This document shows, piece after piece, positions 25,861 through 37,142 of a stretch of 64,000 bases of DNA. The position numbers and the translations under genes are program-made. The notes under the pieces are model-generated. The model did not search any database, had not been told where the DNA came from, and saw nothing but the letters and a program-made list of their open reading frames with translations. Where the stretch lies: the NCBI RefSeq assembly GCF_022179465.1, contig NZ_BPQV01000016.1:1-64000 (forward strand). Reading direction: 5' to 3'. The stretch's first letter is position 1. Each line of letters starts with the position of its first letter. The DNA comes from Methylobacterium organophilum (GTDB taxonomy: Bacteria > Pseudomonadota > Alphaproteobacteria > Rhizobiales > Beijerinckiaceae).

Positions 25861-26781
25861 TTGCGCATCCATGCCGCCGCCATCCTGTATTTCGATGCCG
25901 TGCGTCGGGCCGGCTCGATCCGCGAGGCGGCGCGCCGGCTCAATGTCGCGTCCTCGGCGGTCAACCGGCAGATTCTGAAGCTCGAGGCGGAGATCGGGGC
26001 GCCGCTGTTCGAGCGCTTCGCCAGCGGCACCCGGCTCACCTCGGCGGGCGAGGCGCTTGCCCGCCACGTCCTCGTGGTGCTGCAGGATCTCGAACGGGCC
26101 CGCTCCGACATCGAGGGGCTGAAGGGCGCGCGGGCCGGGCACGTGTCGATCGCGGCGGTCGAGGGTGTCTCCGGCGCGCTGCTGCCCGCGGTGCTGGAGA
26201 CCCTGCGCGAGAAGGCGCCGCGGGCGACCGCCAGCGTCGAGGCGATGGGCTCCTTCGCGATCCCGAAGGCGGTCGCCGAGGGTGAGGCCGATATCGGCCT
26301 CGCTTTCGCCCTGCCGCGCCGGCCGGACCTGCGTCAGGTGGCTTTGGCCCGGTTCAAGCTCGGCGCCATCATGGCGCCGGGCCATCCCCTCGCGGGCCGC
26401 GAGCGCGTCAGCCTTTCGGCCTGCCTCGAGCATCCGCTGATCCTGCCCGCGGGCGATCTCTCCATCGGCCAGCTTCTCGCCCCCGCCATGGCGCGGCTGT
26501 CGCGGGAGGTGCGGCCGGTGATCCGCTCCTCCTCGATCGAGCTGATGCGCGAGCTCGCCGAGCGGGGCGTCGGCCTCGCCTTCCAGACGCGGATCGGCCT
26601 GGAGCGGGCCGTGCGCGAGGGGCGACTGGTCCATGTGCCCATCGAGGCCGGCGGCCCGATCTGGAGCGATCTCGGGGTCTATGTCCGCGCCGGCCGCGCC
26701 CTGCCGGCGACTCTCGACCTGACTCTGCGCGTCCTCACCGAGGAGATCCGGCGCCGCGAGGCGGAGGAGCAGGGCGGATGA
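25861..26781 (+). CDS. LysR-family transcriptional regulator
   Basis: Regulator of 306 residues. The N-terminal winged helix-turn-helix is clear (AVRRAGSIREAARRLNVASSAVNRQILKLEAEIG) and is followed by the inducer-binding domain. No ATG or GTG is available near the N-terminus; the start is a TTG at 25861 with GAGGGAG 10 bases before. It lies immediately upstream, on the same strand, of a catabolic and transport cluster, whose promoter is the natural target. The ligand is unknown. Confidence 0.9.
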   Translation: MRIHAAAILYFDAVRRAGSIREAARRLNVASSAVNRQILKLEAEIGAPLFERFASGTRLTSAGEALARHVLVVLQDLERARSDIEGLKGARAGHVSIAAVEGVSGALLPAVLETLREKAPRATASVEAMGSFAIPKAVAEGEADIGLAFALPRRPDLRQVALARFKLGAIMAPGHPLAGRERVSLSACLEHPLILPAGDLSIGQLLAPAMARLSREVRPVIRSSSIELMRELAERGVGLAFQTRIGLERAVREGRLVHVPIEAGGPIWSDLGVYVRAGRALPATLDLTLRVLTEEIRRREAEEQGG

Positions 26782-26831
26782 TGCCGATCCGGCATCGGCC
26801 TAGGCGAAACTCTCTGCTTTTTCGACCGGGC

Positions 26832-26865
26832 CTCGGCTCATAGCCTTTTCCCATCGCGAGCCGAG
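26832..26865. promoter_or_regulatory. 8-bp inverted repeat before the catabolic cluster
   Basis: CTCGGCTC ... GAGCCGAG with an 18-base spacer, located in the 96-base gap between the LysR gene and the oxygenase gene, its right arm just upstream of the ribosome site. It could be a LysR operator or an RNA hairpin affecting expression of the cluster. The spacer is longer than the usual T-N11-A core, so the operator reading is weak. Confidence 0.3.
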
Positions 26866-26877
26866 AGGGAGAGAGCG

Positions 26878-27861
26878 ATGTCCGCTGGCCTGCATGCCGT
26901 CCACGTCCCGGGGACATCGCTTCCGGTCATTCCGGTCGGGGGGCTCTCGTCGTCTGATCCAGCCCGGCGTCGGGCCGTGGGGGCGGCGCTCCGCGAGGCC
27001 TGTCTCGCCAGCGGTTTCTTCTACTGCGCCGATCACGGCATCCCCGCCGGCCTGATCGAGGCGGTGTTCGCGGAGAGCCGGCGTTTCTTCGCGCAGGCGC
27101 CGGAGGCCAAGGCCGCCGTCGACAAGGCACGCTCCTTCTGCAACCGCGGCTACGAGCCCCTGCGGGGCCAGACCCTGGAGGCGGGCGCGCCCCCGGATCT
27201 CAAGGAGGGCTTCTATCTCGGCCTCGAACTGCCGGAGGACGATCCCCGGGTGCGGGCCCGCCGCTTCAACCGCGGCCCGAACCAGTGGCCCGCGGACCTG
27301 CCCGGCTTCCGCCCGGCGATGCAGGCCTATTTCGCGGCGATGCTCGATCTCGGCGAGCGCCTGATGCGCGGCATCGCCCTCTCCCTCGACCTGCCCGAGG
27401 ATCACTTTTCCGCCTTCTGCCGGGATCCGCTCGCGATCCTGCGCCTGCTGCACTACCCGCCCCAGCCGAAGGACGCGGCGCCGGGGGAGAAGGGAGCCGG
27501 GGCGCATACCGATTTCGGCGGCCTGACCCTGCTCCTGCAGGACGAGGTCGGCGGCCTGCAGGTCCAATCCGCCGATGGCGGCTGGATCCACGCCGACCCG
27601 ATCCCCGGCACCTTCGTGGTCAATCTCGGCGACATGATCGCCCGCTGGACCAATGGCCGCTACCGCTCGACCATGCACCGGGTGGTCAACGCCTCGGGCC
27701 GGGAGCGCTATTCGGTGCCCTTCTTCTATTCGGGCAATCCGGACCACGAGGTCGCCTGCCTGCCGAACTGCCTCGCCCCCGGGCAGAGCCCGCTCTATCC
27801 CGTCACCACGGTCGAGGGGCATCTCCAGGCGATGTACCGCCGCACCTACGCGGCGGCCTGA
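26878..27861 (+). CDS. isopenicillin N synthase-family 2OG-Fe(II) oxygenase
   Basis: Non-haem iron dioxygenase of 327 residues. It has an N-terminal DIOX_N-like domain ([16 protein letters not shown]) and a C-terminal double-stranded helix. Iron ligands are visible as H210, D212 and H267, and the 2-oxoglutarate-binding pair as R277 and S279 (RERYSVPFF). Plausible reactions are hydroxylation or demethylation of a small metabolite. It leads a tight plus-strand cluster with a hydrolase, an ABC importer and a deaminase, so the substrate is probably an imported nitrogenous compound. A ribosome site AGGGAGAGAG precedes the ATG. Confidence 0.88.
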   Translation: MSAGLHAVHVPGTSLPVIPVGGLSSSDPARRRAVGAALREACLASGFFYCADHGIPAGLIEAVFAESRRFFAQAPEAKAAVDKARSFCNRGYEPLRGQTLEAGAPPDLKEGFYLGLELPEDDPRVRARRFNRGPNQWPADLPGFRPAMQAYFAAMLDLGERLMRGIALSLDLPEDHFSAFCRDPLAILRLLHYPPQPKDAAPGEKGAGAHTDFGGLTLLLQDEVGGLQVQSADGGWIHADPIPGTFVVNLGDMIARWTNGRYRSTMHRVVNASGRERYSVPFFYSGNPDHEVACLPNCLAPGQSPLYPVTTVEGHLQAMYRRTYAAA

Positions 27862-27863
27862 CC

Positions 27864-28673
27864 ATGGGGACGGACCCGGTCGTCCTGATCCATGGCGCCT
27901 GGGCGGGGGCCTGGGTCTGGGAGCGGCTGACGCCGCACCTCGAATCCGCCGGCCTCATAACGCAGGCCCTCGACCTGCCCGGCAACGGCGCCGACGACAC
28001 CCCGCCCGCCGCGGTGTCGCTCGATCGCTACGTCGCACATGTCGGGGCGGTGCTCGACCGGCTCGGGGGGCGGGCGAGCCTCGTCGCCCATTCCGGCGGC
28101 GGTGTCGTCGCCTCCGCGGTGGCGGAGGCGTTCCCGGACCGGGTCGCGCGCATCGCCTATGTCGCCGGCATGATGCTGCCGGACGGGATGGGCTTCGCGG
28201 ATCTCGTCGCCGAGGCGCGGGCGCGCCATCCCGAAGCCGCGGGGATCGGCCCGCACCTGATCTGGTCGCCGGATCGCCTGACGAGCCGCGTGCCGGAGGC
28301 GGCGGCCCGGGCGATCTTCTTCCAGGATGGTCCCGAATCCGACGCGCAGGCCGCCGCGCGCCGGCTGACGCCCCAGCCGGAACGCGGCCGGGCGGTGCGC
28401 GCCCGCCTCACCGCCGAAGGCTTCGGCCGGGTGCCCCGCCTCTATGTCGAGGCCCTGCACGACCGGGCGGTGATCCCGGCCCTGCAGCGGCAGATGTGCG
28501 CGCTGGTGCCCGGGGCCGCGCGGGTCGCGCTGCCGACCGGCCACGCCCCGCAGCTCTCGGCGCCCGACCGCCTCGCCGCCGCCCTGCTGCCCTTCCTGCT
28601 GTCCGACGCCCCTGGCACGTCGTTTGCGGCTCAGCCTGCCGACGCGCGCCATCGCCCCCGTTCCGCCGCGTGA
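27864..28673 (+). CDS. alpha/beta hydrolase
   Basis: Hydrolase of 269 residues. The oxyanion-hole block VVLIHGAWAGAWVWE is at the N-terminus, the nucleophile is S77 in VAHSGGG, and the acid and histidine appear as HDRAVIP (about 208) and TGHAPQLS (about 232). It resembles the small esterase/amide-hydrolase group that includes plant methylesterases and RutD-like enzymes. It starts 2 bases after the oxygenase stop, so the two are coupled. It probably hydrolyses an ester, amide or ring-opened product in the same pathway. Confidence 0.85.
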   Translation: MGTDPVVLIHGAWAGAWVWERLTPHLESAGLITQALDLPGNGADDTPPAAVSLDRYVAHVGAVLDRLGGRASLVAHSGGGVVASAVAEAFPDRVARIAYVAGMMLPDGMGFADLVAEARARHPEAAGIGPHLIWSPDRLTSRVPEAAARAIFFQDGPESDAQAAARRLTPQPERGRAVRARLTAEGFGRVPRLYVEALHDRAVIPALQRQMCALVPGAARVALPTGHAPQLSAPDRLAAALLPFLLSDAPGTSFAAQPADARHRPRSAA

Positions 28674-28684
28674 GGATCTGAAGC

Positions 28685-29692
28685 GTGACCCCATCCCTGA
28701 CCCGACTGGCCGCCGCTTTCGGCCTGACGCTGGCGCTGACCGGCGCCGCCACCGCCGAGCCCCTGACCTTCCTGATCGACTGGCTGCCCGCGGGCGACAA
28801 GGCGGCGATCTATCTCGGCGTCGAGAAGGGGCTGTTCAAGGAGCAGGGGCTCGAGGTCACCGTGCAATCGGGCCGCGGCTCCAGCGACGTGGTGACGAAG
28901 CTCGGCACCGGCGCGGCCGATATGGGCACCGGGGGCCTCGCCGCCCTGCTCCAGGCCAAGGCCCAGAGCGGCGTGCCGGTCACCGCCGTGATGGCGATCT
29001 ACACGAAGCAGCCCGACGCGATCTTCACGACGACCGATTCCGGCGTGTCGAGCCTCAAGGATCTGGTGGGCAAGACGATCGCGACCGCGACCTTCTCCTC
29101 CTCCAACGTCGCCTGGCCGCTGGTGCTGAAGGCCAACGGCGTGCCCGCCGACGGCATCAAGGTGCTGAAGGTCGATCCCGGTGCGCTGGCGCCGATGCTC
29201 GCCGCCGGCAAGGTCGCGGCCACCATCAACTGGCTCACCGTGGCGCCCGCCTTCCAGGGTCCGCTCAAGGAGGCCGGCAAGGCGTTCAAGGCGCTGCCCT
29301 GGTCGGAATTCGGCTACGAGGGCTACGGCCTCTCGGTCTTCGCCTCCGACAAGATGATCGCGCAGCGCCCCGAGGCCGTGCGCAAGTTCCTCGCCGCCTA
29401 CGCCAAGGCCACCGAGATGGCCAATGCCGATCCCGCCGCCGCCGCCCAGGCGCTGAAATCCGCGGTGCCGGAGGTCGAGGTCGAGCGGGCCGCGCAGGAA
29501 TGGAAGGCGTCCATTCCCCTCATCGACAACGCGGTCTCGAAGAAGGACGGCCTCGGCGTCTACGAGCCGGGCCTCCTCAAGACGACCTGGAAATGGGTCG
29601 CGGAATCCCAGGGCATCCCGGTCGAGTCCTTCGATCCGGGCAAGGCCGTCACCGGCGCCTTCCTGCCCACGATGAAGAAGGCCGAGCGGTGA
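28685..29692 (+). CDS. ABC transporter substrate-binding protein, SsuA/NMT1-like
   Basis: Periplasmic binding protein of 335 residues with a signal peptide ending at TAEPL. It belongs to the NMT1/SsuA/ThiY group, which binds sulfonates, nitrate, taurine or pyrimidines. Family blocks are FLIDWLPAGDKAAIYLGVEKGLFKEQGLEV and the GTGAADMGTGGLAAL segment. The start is GTG at 28685. It is followed by its own ATPase and permease genes, completing one importer. The ligand cannot be read from sequence; pyrimidine-like binding fits the deaminase in the cluster. Confidence 0.9.
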   Translation: MTPSLTRLAAAFGLTLALTGAATAEPLTFLIDWLPAGDKAAIYLGVEKGLFKEQGLEVTVQSGRGSSDVVTKLGTGAADMGTGGLAALLQAKAQSGVPVTAVMAIYTKQPDAIFTTTDSGVSSLKDLVGKTIATATFSSSNVAWPLVLKANGVPADGIKVLKVDPGALAPMLAAGKVAATINWLTVAPAFQGPLKEAGKAFKALPWSEFGYEGYGLSVFASDKMIAQRPEAVRKFLAAYAKATEMANADPAAAAQALKSAVPEVEVERAAQEWKASIPLIDNAVSKKDGLGVYEPGLLKTTWKWVAESQGIPVESFDPGKAVTGAFLPTMKKAER

Positions 29693-30474
29693 GCGCGCCC
29701 GGACCGGCGATCCGCTTCCGCGACGTCGGCCAGCGCTTTCCCGGCGCCAAGGGCGAGGCCGTCACCGCGCTGGACGGCCTCTCCTTCGAGATCGGCCGCC
29801 ACGAATTCGTGGCGGTGCTCGGCCCCTCGGGCTGCGGCAAGTCCACCCTGCTGCGGCTCATCGCCGGGCTGATCCGGCCGACCTCGGGGAGCGTCGCGAT
29901 CTTCGACACCCCCGTCACCGAGCCGCGGGACGATATCGGCATCGTCTTCCAGAAACCGACGCTGCTGCCGTGGTTCGACGTGCTCGGCAACGTCACCTTC
30001 CCGATGCGCCACAAATACGGGCGCGTCACCGAGACCGAGCGCGTTCGCGCCCGGGAACTGCTCGATCTCGTCGGGCTCGCCGATTTCGCGGCGCGCCGGC
30101 CCGACGAATTGTCGGGGGGCATGCAGCAGCGCGTCGCCATCGCCCGCGCCCTGCTGCTCGACCCCGACATCCTGCTCATGGACGAGCCCTTCTCGGCCCT
30201 CGACGCGCTCACCCGCGACGAGATGAGCTTCGAGCTCCTGCGGATCTGGGCCGAGCGGCCCAAGACCGTGCTGTTCATCACCCACTCGATCCCCGAGGCG
30301 CTGCTGCTGGCCGACCGCGTCATCGTCATGACCGGCCGCCCCGGCCGGGTGCGCGAGACGCTGTCCGTGCCGCTGCCGCGGCCCCGATCCATGGCGACGC
30401 TGTCGCAGCCGGCCTTCCATGAGCTTGCAAACCATATCCGTGGACGCCTCTTCAGCCGCCCCCTCGCCGCCTGA
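29689..30474 (+). CDS. ABC transporter ATP-binding protein, SsuB/TauB-like
   Basis: Energy-coupling ATPase of 261 residues for the adjacent importer. Walker A GPSGCGKST is near residues 45-53, the Q-loop is in VFQKPTLLPW, the signature is LSGGMQQR and Walker B is ILLMDEPFSALD. The GTG start overlaps the upstream TGA (GTGA), giving translational coupling with the binding-protein gene. Its 3' end overlaps the permease start by 56 bases, an unusually long but intact overlap. Confidence 0.92.
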   Translation: MSAPGPAIRFRDVGQRFPGAKGEAVTALDGLSFEIGRHEFVAVLGPSGCGKSTLLRLIAGLIRPTSGSVAIFDTPVTEPRDDIGIVFQKPTLLPWFDVLGNVTFPMRHKYGRVTETERVRARELLDLVGLADFAARRPDELSGGMQQRVAIARALLLDPDILLMDEPFSALDALTRDEMSFELLRIWAERPKTVLFITHSIPEALLLADRVIVMTGRPGRVRETLSVPLPRPRSMATLSQPAFHELANHIRGRLFSRPLAA

Positions 30475-31294
30475 GCCGGCCGCCCCGGTCCTCGTCGGCA
30501 CGCAGGTCCTGTCGGCCGCGGCCGCCCGGCGCCGGGCGCTGCTCGACCGCCTCGCGCCGCCGCTCGCCTTCGCGGCCCTGCTCGCCCTCTGGGAGGGAGC
30601 CTGCCGGGTCTTCGCCATCCCCTCCTTCCTGCTACCCGCCCCGAGCGCGATCCTCGCCGCTCTCGTCGCGACGCCCGTCTCCTCCTGGGCGGACCATGCC
30701 GGCGCGACGCTCCGGGTGGCGCTGATGGGCTACGCCCTCGCCATCCTGGTCTCGGTGCCCCTCGCGGTCGGCATCGCCACATCGCGCTTCCTGCGGCGGA
30801 CGCTCTACCCGATCCTGGTCGTGGTGCAGTCGACGCCGATCGTGGCGGTCGCGCCGATCATCGTGGTGACGCTCGGGGCCTCCGACCTGCCGCGGGTCGT
30901 GATCACCTTCCTGATCACCTTCTTCCCGATCCTCGTCTCGACGGTCACCGGCCTGCAGACCACGCCGGAGGAACTGATCGAGCTGTCCCGGTCCCTGCGG
31001 GCCGGCCGGACCCGGGAGATCCTTCACGTGCGGCTGCCCTTCGCCCTGCCGCACCTGTTCGCGGCCCTGAAGATCTCGACGACCCTCGCGATCATCGGCG
31101 CCGTGGTCGCCGAGTTCGTCGCCGCCGAGAAGGGCCTCGGCTTCTTCATCGCCTACGCGACCTCGAATTTCCGGATCCCGACCGCCTTTGCCGGCCTCGT
31201 CGTGCTGGTCGCGATCAGCCTCGGGCTGTTCCGGCTGGTCGGATGGGTGCAGACGCGTCTCGCGCCATGGTCGCTGCCGAAATCGGAACGCTGA
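30419..31294 (+). CDS. ABC transporter permease, SsuC/TauC-like
   Basis: Inner-membrane permease of 291 residues with about six helices and the EAA-type coupling loop (ELIELSRSLRAGRTREILHVRLPFALPHLFAALK) that contacts the ATPase. The first 35 residues are a polar Ala/Pro-rich extension. It completes the three-part importer with the preceding binding protein and ATPase. The ATG at 30419 lies inside the ATPase gene; a later start would lose part of the N-terminal extension only. Confidence 0.9.
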   Translation: MSLQTISVDASSAAPSPPEPAAPVLVGTQVLSAAAARRRALLDRLAPPLAFAALLALWEGACRVFAIPSFLLPAPSAILAALVATPVSSWADHAGATLRVALMGYALAILVSVPLAVGIATSRFLRRTLYPILVVVQSTPIVAVAPIIVVTLGASDLPRVVITFLITFFPILVSTVTGLQTTPEELIELSRSLRAGRTREILHVRLPFALPHLFAALKISTTLAIIGAVVAEFVAAEKGLGFFIAYATSNFRIPTAFAGLVVLVAISLGLFRLVGWVQTRLAPWSLPKSER

Positions 31295-31303
31295 GCAAAC
31301 CGC

Positions 31304-31798
31304 ATGAACCTCGACCACGAGCGCTACCTGCGCATGGCCTTCGACGTCGCCCGCAAGGCGCGCGAGGGGGGCGACCATCCCTTCGGCGCGATCCTGGTCG
31401 GCCCGGACGGCGCGGTGCTGATGGAGCAGGGCAACGGCTACACGGCGGAAGGCCATGACATGACCGCCCATGCCGAGCGGCTGCTGGCCACCCGCGCCTC
31501 GAAGGCGCATGCGCCGGATGAACTCGCCGGCTGCACGCTCTACACCTCGGCCGAGCCCTGCGCGATGTGCGCGGGCGCGATCTACTGGGCGGGGATCGGC
31601 CGGGTCGTCTACGGCCAGAGCGAGGCCGAGCTGAAGGCCCTGACCGGCGACCACGCCGAGAACCCGACCCTCGATCTGCCCTGCCGCACGGTGTTCGAGG
31701 CCGGCCAGCGGAAGATCGAGGTGATCGGCCCGCTGCTGACGGAGGAATCCGCGGCCCTCCAGGCCGGCTTCTGGGCGGGCGAGCCGTCCGCCGCGTAG
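31304..31798 (+). CDS. nucleoside/nucleobase deaminase (CDA/GuaD/TadA superfamily)
   Basis: Zinc deaminase of 164 residues. The zinc site is intact: H56 and catalytic E58 in HAE, plus C86 and C89 in PCAMC. The length and the GGDHPFGAI block fit small guanine or cytosine deaminases better than the tRNA enzyme TadA, but the substrate is not certain. Ten bases after the permease stop and on the same strand, it belongs to the import cluster. It suggests that the imported compound, or a product of the oxygenase, carries an exocyclic amine. Confidence 0.85.
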   Translation: MNLDHERYLRMAFDVARKAREGGDHPFGAILVGPDGAVLMEQGNGYTAEGHDMTAHAERLLATRASKAHAPDELAGCTLYTSAEPCAMCAGAIYWAGIGRVVYGQSEAELKALTGDHAENPTLDLPCRTVFEAGQRKIEVIGPLLTEESAALQAGFWAGEPSAA

Positions 31799-31814
31799 CG
31801 GGCGGATTCGGAGG

Positions 31815-32375
31815 TCAGCCCCGGGCGGTCTCGCGCGGGAGAGCGGCGTCGTCCGTCGCCGCCGGCCCGAGGCGGCGGGCCGTGAGCCCGAGGCCGAGTC
31901 CCGCCGCGTGGAGCAGCGCGGTCGCGCCCACGAAGCCGAGGGCATAGGCGAGGCCTGAGGCCGTCTCCGGCATCTCGGCGCCGTGGGCATGGCCGTGGAA
32001 GACCGCGAAGGCGCCGACGAGCCCGGCCAGCAGGGCCGTCGGCAGGCGGCGGCTCAGAAGGGCGAGGACGCCGAAGGCGACCAGCGAGGCGAGGATCGCC
32101 GATTCGACGAACGGCAGGGCGAGCCCGGCCATGCCGAGGCCCGCGCCCAGGCCCATCATGGCGAGGAAGGCGAGGGGCACCGCCCAGAGGGCGCGGCCGC
32201 CGCGCAGGGCGGCGATCAGGCCGACCGCGAGCATCGCCAGGAGGTGGTCCGCGCCGCCGAACGGATGGGCGAAGCCCGCCGCCGCGCCGACCATCCCGTC
32301 ATGTCCCGGATGCGCGAGAGCGGCGCTCGGCAGCAGGGCGAGCGCGAGGGCCGGACCGACGGGGAAACGCTTCAT
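31815..32375 (-). CDS. hupE: HupE/UreJ-family nickel/cobalt permease
   Basis: Membrane protein of 186 residues with a cleavable signal (ending ALAHPGHD) and about six helices. The HupE/UreJ signature HPxxGxDHLLAM is present (HPFGGADHLLAM), along with the internal FHGHAHG. Members bring nickel or cobalt across a membrane for hydrogenase, urease or related enzymes. The ATG at 32375 starts the signal peptide. It is convergent with the deaminase gene (16-base gap). No hydrogenase or urease gene lies in this window. Confidence 0.9.
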   Translation of the reverse strand: MKRFPVGPALALALLPSAALAHPGHDGMVGAAAGFAHPFGGADHLLAMLAVGLIAALRGGRALWAVPLAFLAMMGLGAGLGMAGLALPFVESAILASLVAFGVLALLSRRLPTALLAGLVGAFAVFHGHAHGAEMPETASGLAYALGFVGATALLHAAGLGLGLTARRLGPAATDDAALPRETARG

Positions 32376-32473
32376 TCTCGGGACTCCGGATACGGACGAT
32401 GCGTCGCATCTTCGCTTGGCGAAGTGCCGACGTCGAGCCTCGAGGCAAGAGCCGTTCCGGGACGGCCGCTCCC

Positions 32474-32770
32474 TCAGGCATCGTCCTCGCGGGCGAAGAC
32501 CTCGCCCTCGTCGGCGAGCTTGGCGTCGCGCTCGTCGGCGGTGAGGTTTGCCAGGGTCCGGTACTCCGCCAGAAGCTTGGCGAGCCTCACATGGGCCGCC
32601 ACCGGGTCGGACGCATCGGCGATTGCCTGGCCGTTGCGCAGGATTAGGGTCGCCGTCTCCGCCTCGACCGTCTCCCGATCCGCGGCGCTCAGAGCCGCGA
32701 GATCGCCCAGGCCGAGATCCCGCGCCACCAGGGCCGCGATCTCCTCGCGCTTCTCGTCCAGTTTCGACAT
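32474..32770 (-). CDS. hypothetical acidic protein
   Basis: Frame of 98 codons for an acidic, alanine-rich, probably all-helical cytoplasmic protein ([18 protein letters not shown] at the start, [12 protein letters not shown] at the end). No signal peptide, membrane segment or recognised family. It lies 98 bases upstream of hupE on the same strand, so it may share a transcript with it. Codon and amino-acid use look like a real gene. Confidence 0.65.
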   Translation of the reverse strand: MSKLDEKREEIAALVARDLGLGDLAALSAADRETVEAETATLILRNGQAIADASDPVAAHVRLAKLLAEYRTLANLTADERDAKLADEGEVFAREDDA

Positions 32771-33195
32771 CGCCGCCTCCGGTGATGGGGATTAACGAAT
32801 GTCCGGGCGGGTCGATGCATGTCGATGCGGTGCCGGCAGGGCGCGCCCGTTCCCGATGCCTGCGACGTCGTGCCGGCGCGCGATGTGCGAAATGTTACCG
32901 GTCATATCCGGGCAAGGCCGGCAAGCCGCGGATCGCGGGCGATCGCATTGCGCCGCAGCGTCATACAGGCATACATTATTCTCATTATCAGGTGCGGCGC
33001 GTCGGCGGGGGCCCACGCGCTGGCGCGGGCATGGGCCCCGGTCGCCAGCGGGCCGTTTCCGCACCCGAGTTCGGGAGCCTCGTCAGAAGGCTTCCAGGCG
33101 AAGCCGCCCCGCGGCGACCGCCACATCCGTTCCACGCTCCGCCGTCCCGTCCCGGTTCCGCCGGCGATGCGGGCGGCTCACGACAGGACGAGGCG
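32771..33195. other. divergent intergenic region before molybdenum hydroxylase genes
   Basis: 425 bases without a convincing gene. An AT-rich patch at about 32965-32990 (ATACATTATTCTCATTATC) contrasts with the GC-rich surroundings and is the best place for the promoter of the plus-strand hydroxylase operon. Long frames cross the region, but only as upstream extensions of the hydroxylase genes without family homology. Confidence 0.5.
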
Positions 33196-33668
33196 ATGAT
33201 CAAACTCACGGTCAACGGGACCGAACGCAGCTTCGACGGCGATCCCGACATGCCGCTGCTCTGGTATCTGCGCGACGAGCTCGGCCTCACCGGCTCGAAA
33301 TTCGGCTGCGGCCAGGCCCTGTGCGGCGCCTGCACCATCCATATCGGCGGCGAGGCGACGCGCTCCTGCGTGACGCCGATCTCCGCCGCCGAGGGCCAGC
33401 AGATCACCACCATCGAGGGGCTCTCGCCCGACGGCAACCATCCGGTTCAGGTGGCCTGGCGCGACCTCAACGTGTCCCAGTGCGGCTACTGCCAGTGCGG
33501 CCAGATCATGCAGGCCGCCTCCCTCCTGAAGGACACGCCCAAGCCCACCGATCAGCAGATCGACGAGGCCATGAGCGGCAACATCTGTCGATGCGGCACC
33601 TACCCGCGCATCCGCGCGGCGATCCATCAGGCTGCCGGCCAGGCCGCCTCCGGCAAGGGAGACCGCCT

Positions 33669-33672
<4 letters not shown>
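33196..33672 (+). CDS. [2Fe-2S] subunit of molybdenum hydroxylase (IorA-like)
   Basis: Small subunit of 158 residues. The N-terminal plant-type ferredoxin cluster is bound by cysteines in [13 protein letters not shown] and the next cysteine in TRSCVTP. The C-terminal helical cluster is bound by CGYCQCGQ and CRCGTYPRI. It passes electrons from the molybdenum centre of its partner to an external acceptor. It is similar to isoquinoline 1-oxidoreductase alpha and related aldehyde oxidoreductase subunits. The ATG at 33196 is followed directly by the family N-terminus (MIKLTVNG). It overlaps the large-subunit gene by 4 bases. Confidence 0.93.
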
Positions 33673-36020
<2,348 letters not shown>

Positions 36021-36030
36021 CGAACCGGCC

Positions 36031-36059
36031 GCCGGCTCTCCCCGAGGGAGCCGGCTTTT
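36031..36059 (+). terminator. intrinsic terminator after molybdenum hydroxylase
   Basis: Stem GCCGGCTC / GAGCCGGC followed directly by TTTT, 10 bases after the stop of the large subunit. A typical Rho-independent terminator for the two-gene operon. Confidence 0.75.
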
Positions 36060-36190
36060 CTCATGGCCGCATCCGGGGTGCGTCCCATCCGGAACCCGCG
36101 GCGGCCTCGCGCAGTCTCTCAGGCAGCGCCGCCCGGGAAACGGCCCGGCGCGGCCCCGTATCAGCTCGTCCTTGAGGGAACGTCCCGTCG

Positions 36191-36556
36191 ATGATCCGCT
36201 CCGCCTGTCTCGCCGCGCTCCTCCTCAGCCTGGCCGCCGGCCCGGCCCTCGCCGCCTGCGCCGACGACATCAAGACCCAGGAAGCCCGCTTCAAGGATCA
36301 GGCGACCGACGCGGCCGGCGCCTCCAGCGGCGGCCAGGGCGTCGCCGCCGCCCGGCAGAGCCAGGGCATGACCAGGCCCGCGGGCGAGGCGGAGCCCACC
36401 CCGCCGGGCAAGGCGGCCGAAGCCGGCAGCGGCAGCAGGGTCCAGACGGCCAAGGCGGCGCTCGAAGAAGCCCGCAAGGCGGATCAGGAGGGCAAGGCGG
36501 CGGCCTGCGCGGAGGCCGTGGCCAAGGCGAAGAAGGAGCTCGACGCGACGCCGTGA
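36191..36556 (+). CDS. hypothetical exported protein
   Basis: 121 residues with a clear signal peptide (MIRSACLAALLLSLAAGPALA, cleaved before ACADD). The mature part is hydrophilic, low in complexity, rich in Ala, Gly, Lys and Glu, and ends in a helical KAALEEARKADQEGK segment. Two cysteines flank the mature protein and could form a disulfide. No family recognised. A GC-rich hairpin follows the stop. Confidence 0.7.
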   Translation: MIRSACLAALLLSLAAGPALAACADDIKTQEARFKDQATDAAGASSGGQGVAAARQSQGMTRPAGEAEPTPPGKAAEAGSGSRVQTAKAALEEARKADQEGKAAACAEAVAKAKKELDATP

Positions 36557-36569
36557 GGCCGGTCGCGAT

Positions 36570-36599
36570 GGGCGGGGCGCCCGGTGGGGCGTCCCGCCC
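36570..36599 (+). terminator. GC-rich hairpin after exported protein gene
   Basis: Thirteen paired positions (one G-U) between GGGCGGGGCGCCC and GGGCGTCCCGCCC with a four-base loop, 14 bases after the stop codon. No T-run follows. A likely terminator of the small exported-protein gene. Confidence 0.5.
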
Positions 36600-36793
36600 A
36601 CGACTGCGAGGTCCCTAGACGACGAGCCGCATCGGATTGCAGCTTTCTTCGCGTCGTTCTTCTTATGCGGATGCCCGTTCGGGGCGATCCGAAGCGTCCT
36701 ACGCAGCCCGCGCGCGAAAGGTTTCGGAAGCCGGGTTCCGTGCGAGGCGCCGTGCTCGGATCGGGGCGGATTCCTCTCCGCCCCGCCATGCTG

Positions 36794-37018
36794 TCAGGCC
36801 GCCGGCAGGATCTGGGCGCGCCCCTTGAGGCCGGCGCAGAGATCGTCGATCTCGATCACGTCGAGGGCCTCGCCGGTGGCCGAGGCGATGGTGTCGATGA
36901 GGTGGTCGTGCTGCGGGTCGAAGGGATGACCCTGCATCCGGTAGAACTGGTAATAGCGCAACGCCGCCAGCAGCGTGTCACGCTCGCGGGCGGTCACGGT
37001 GAAGTTCTGCGTGGTCAT
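36794..37018 (-). CDS. hypothetical small protein
   Basis: Seventy-four residues (start MTTQNFTVTARERDTLL). Balanced composition with aromatic-rich LRYYQFYRMQGHPF and an acidic helix ALDVIEIDDLCAGL suggest a folded cytoplasmic protein. The ATG at 37018 has AAGGGG 5 bases upstream, preferred over a start further upstream with no protein-like sequence. No family recognised. Confidence 0.65.
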   Translation of the reverse strand: MTTQNFTVTARERDTLLAALRYYQFYRMQGHPFDPQHDHLIDTIASATGEALDVIEIDDLCAGLKGRAQILPAA

Positions 37019-37142
37019 GGGCTTCCCCTTGGCTTGCAACGAACGCCTGGACGAGGCCGCGCGACGACTCGCCAAGCGTGACCGTTGTAAGGCCGCGATG
37101 CGGGAGCCGTCCATATCCAGGGCGGAAACGTGGCCGGATTGT

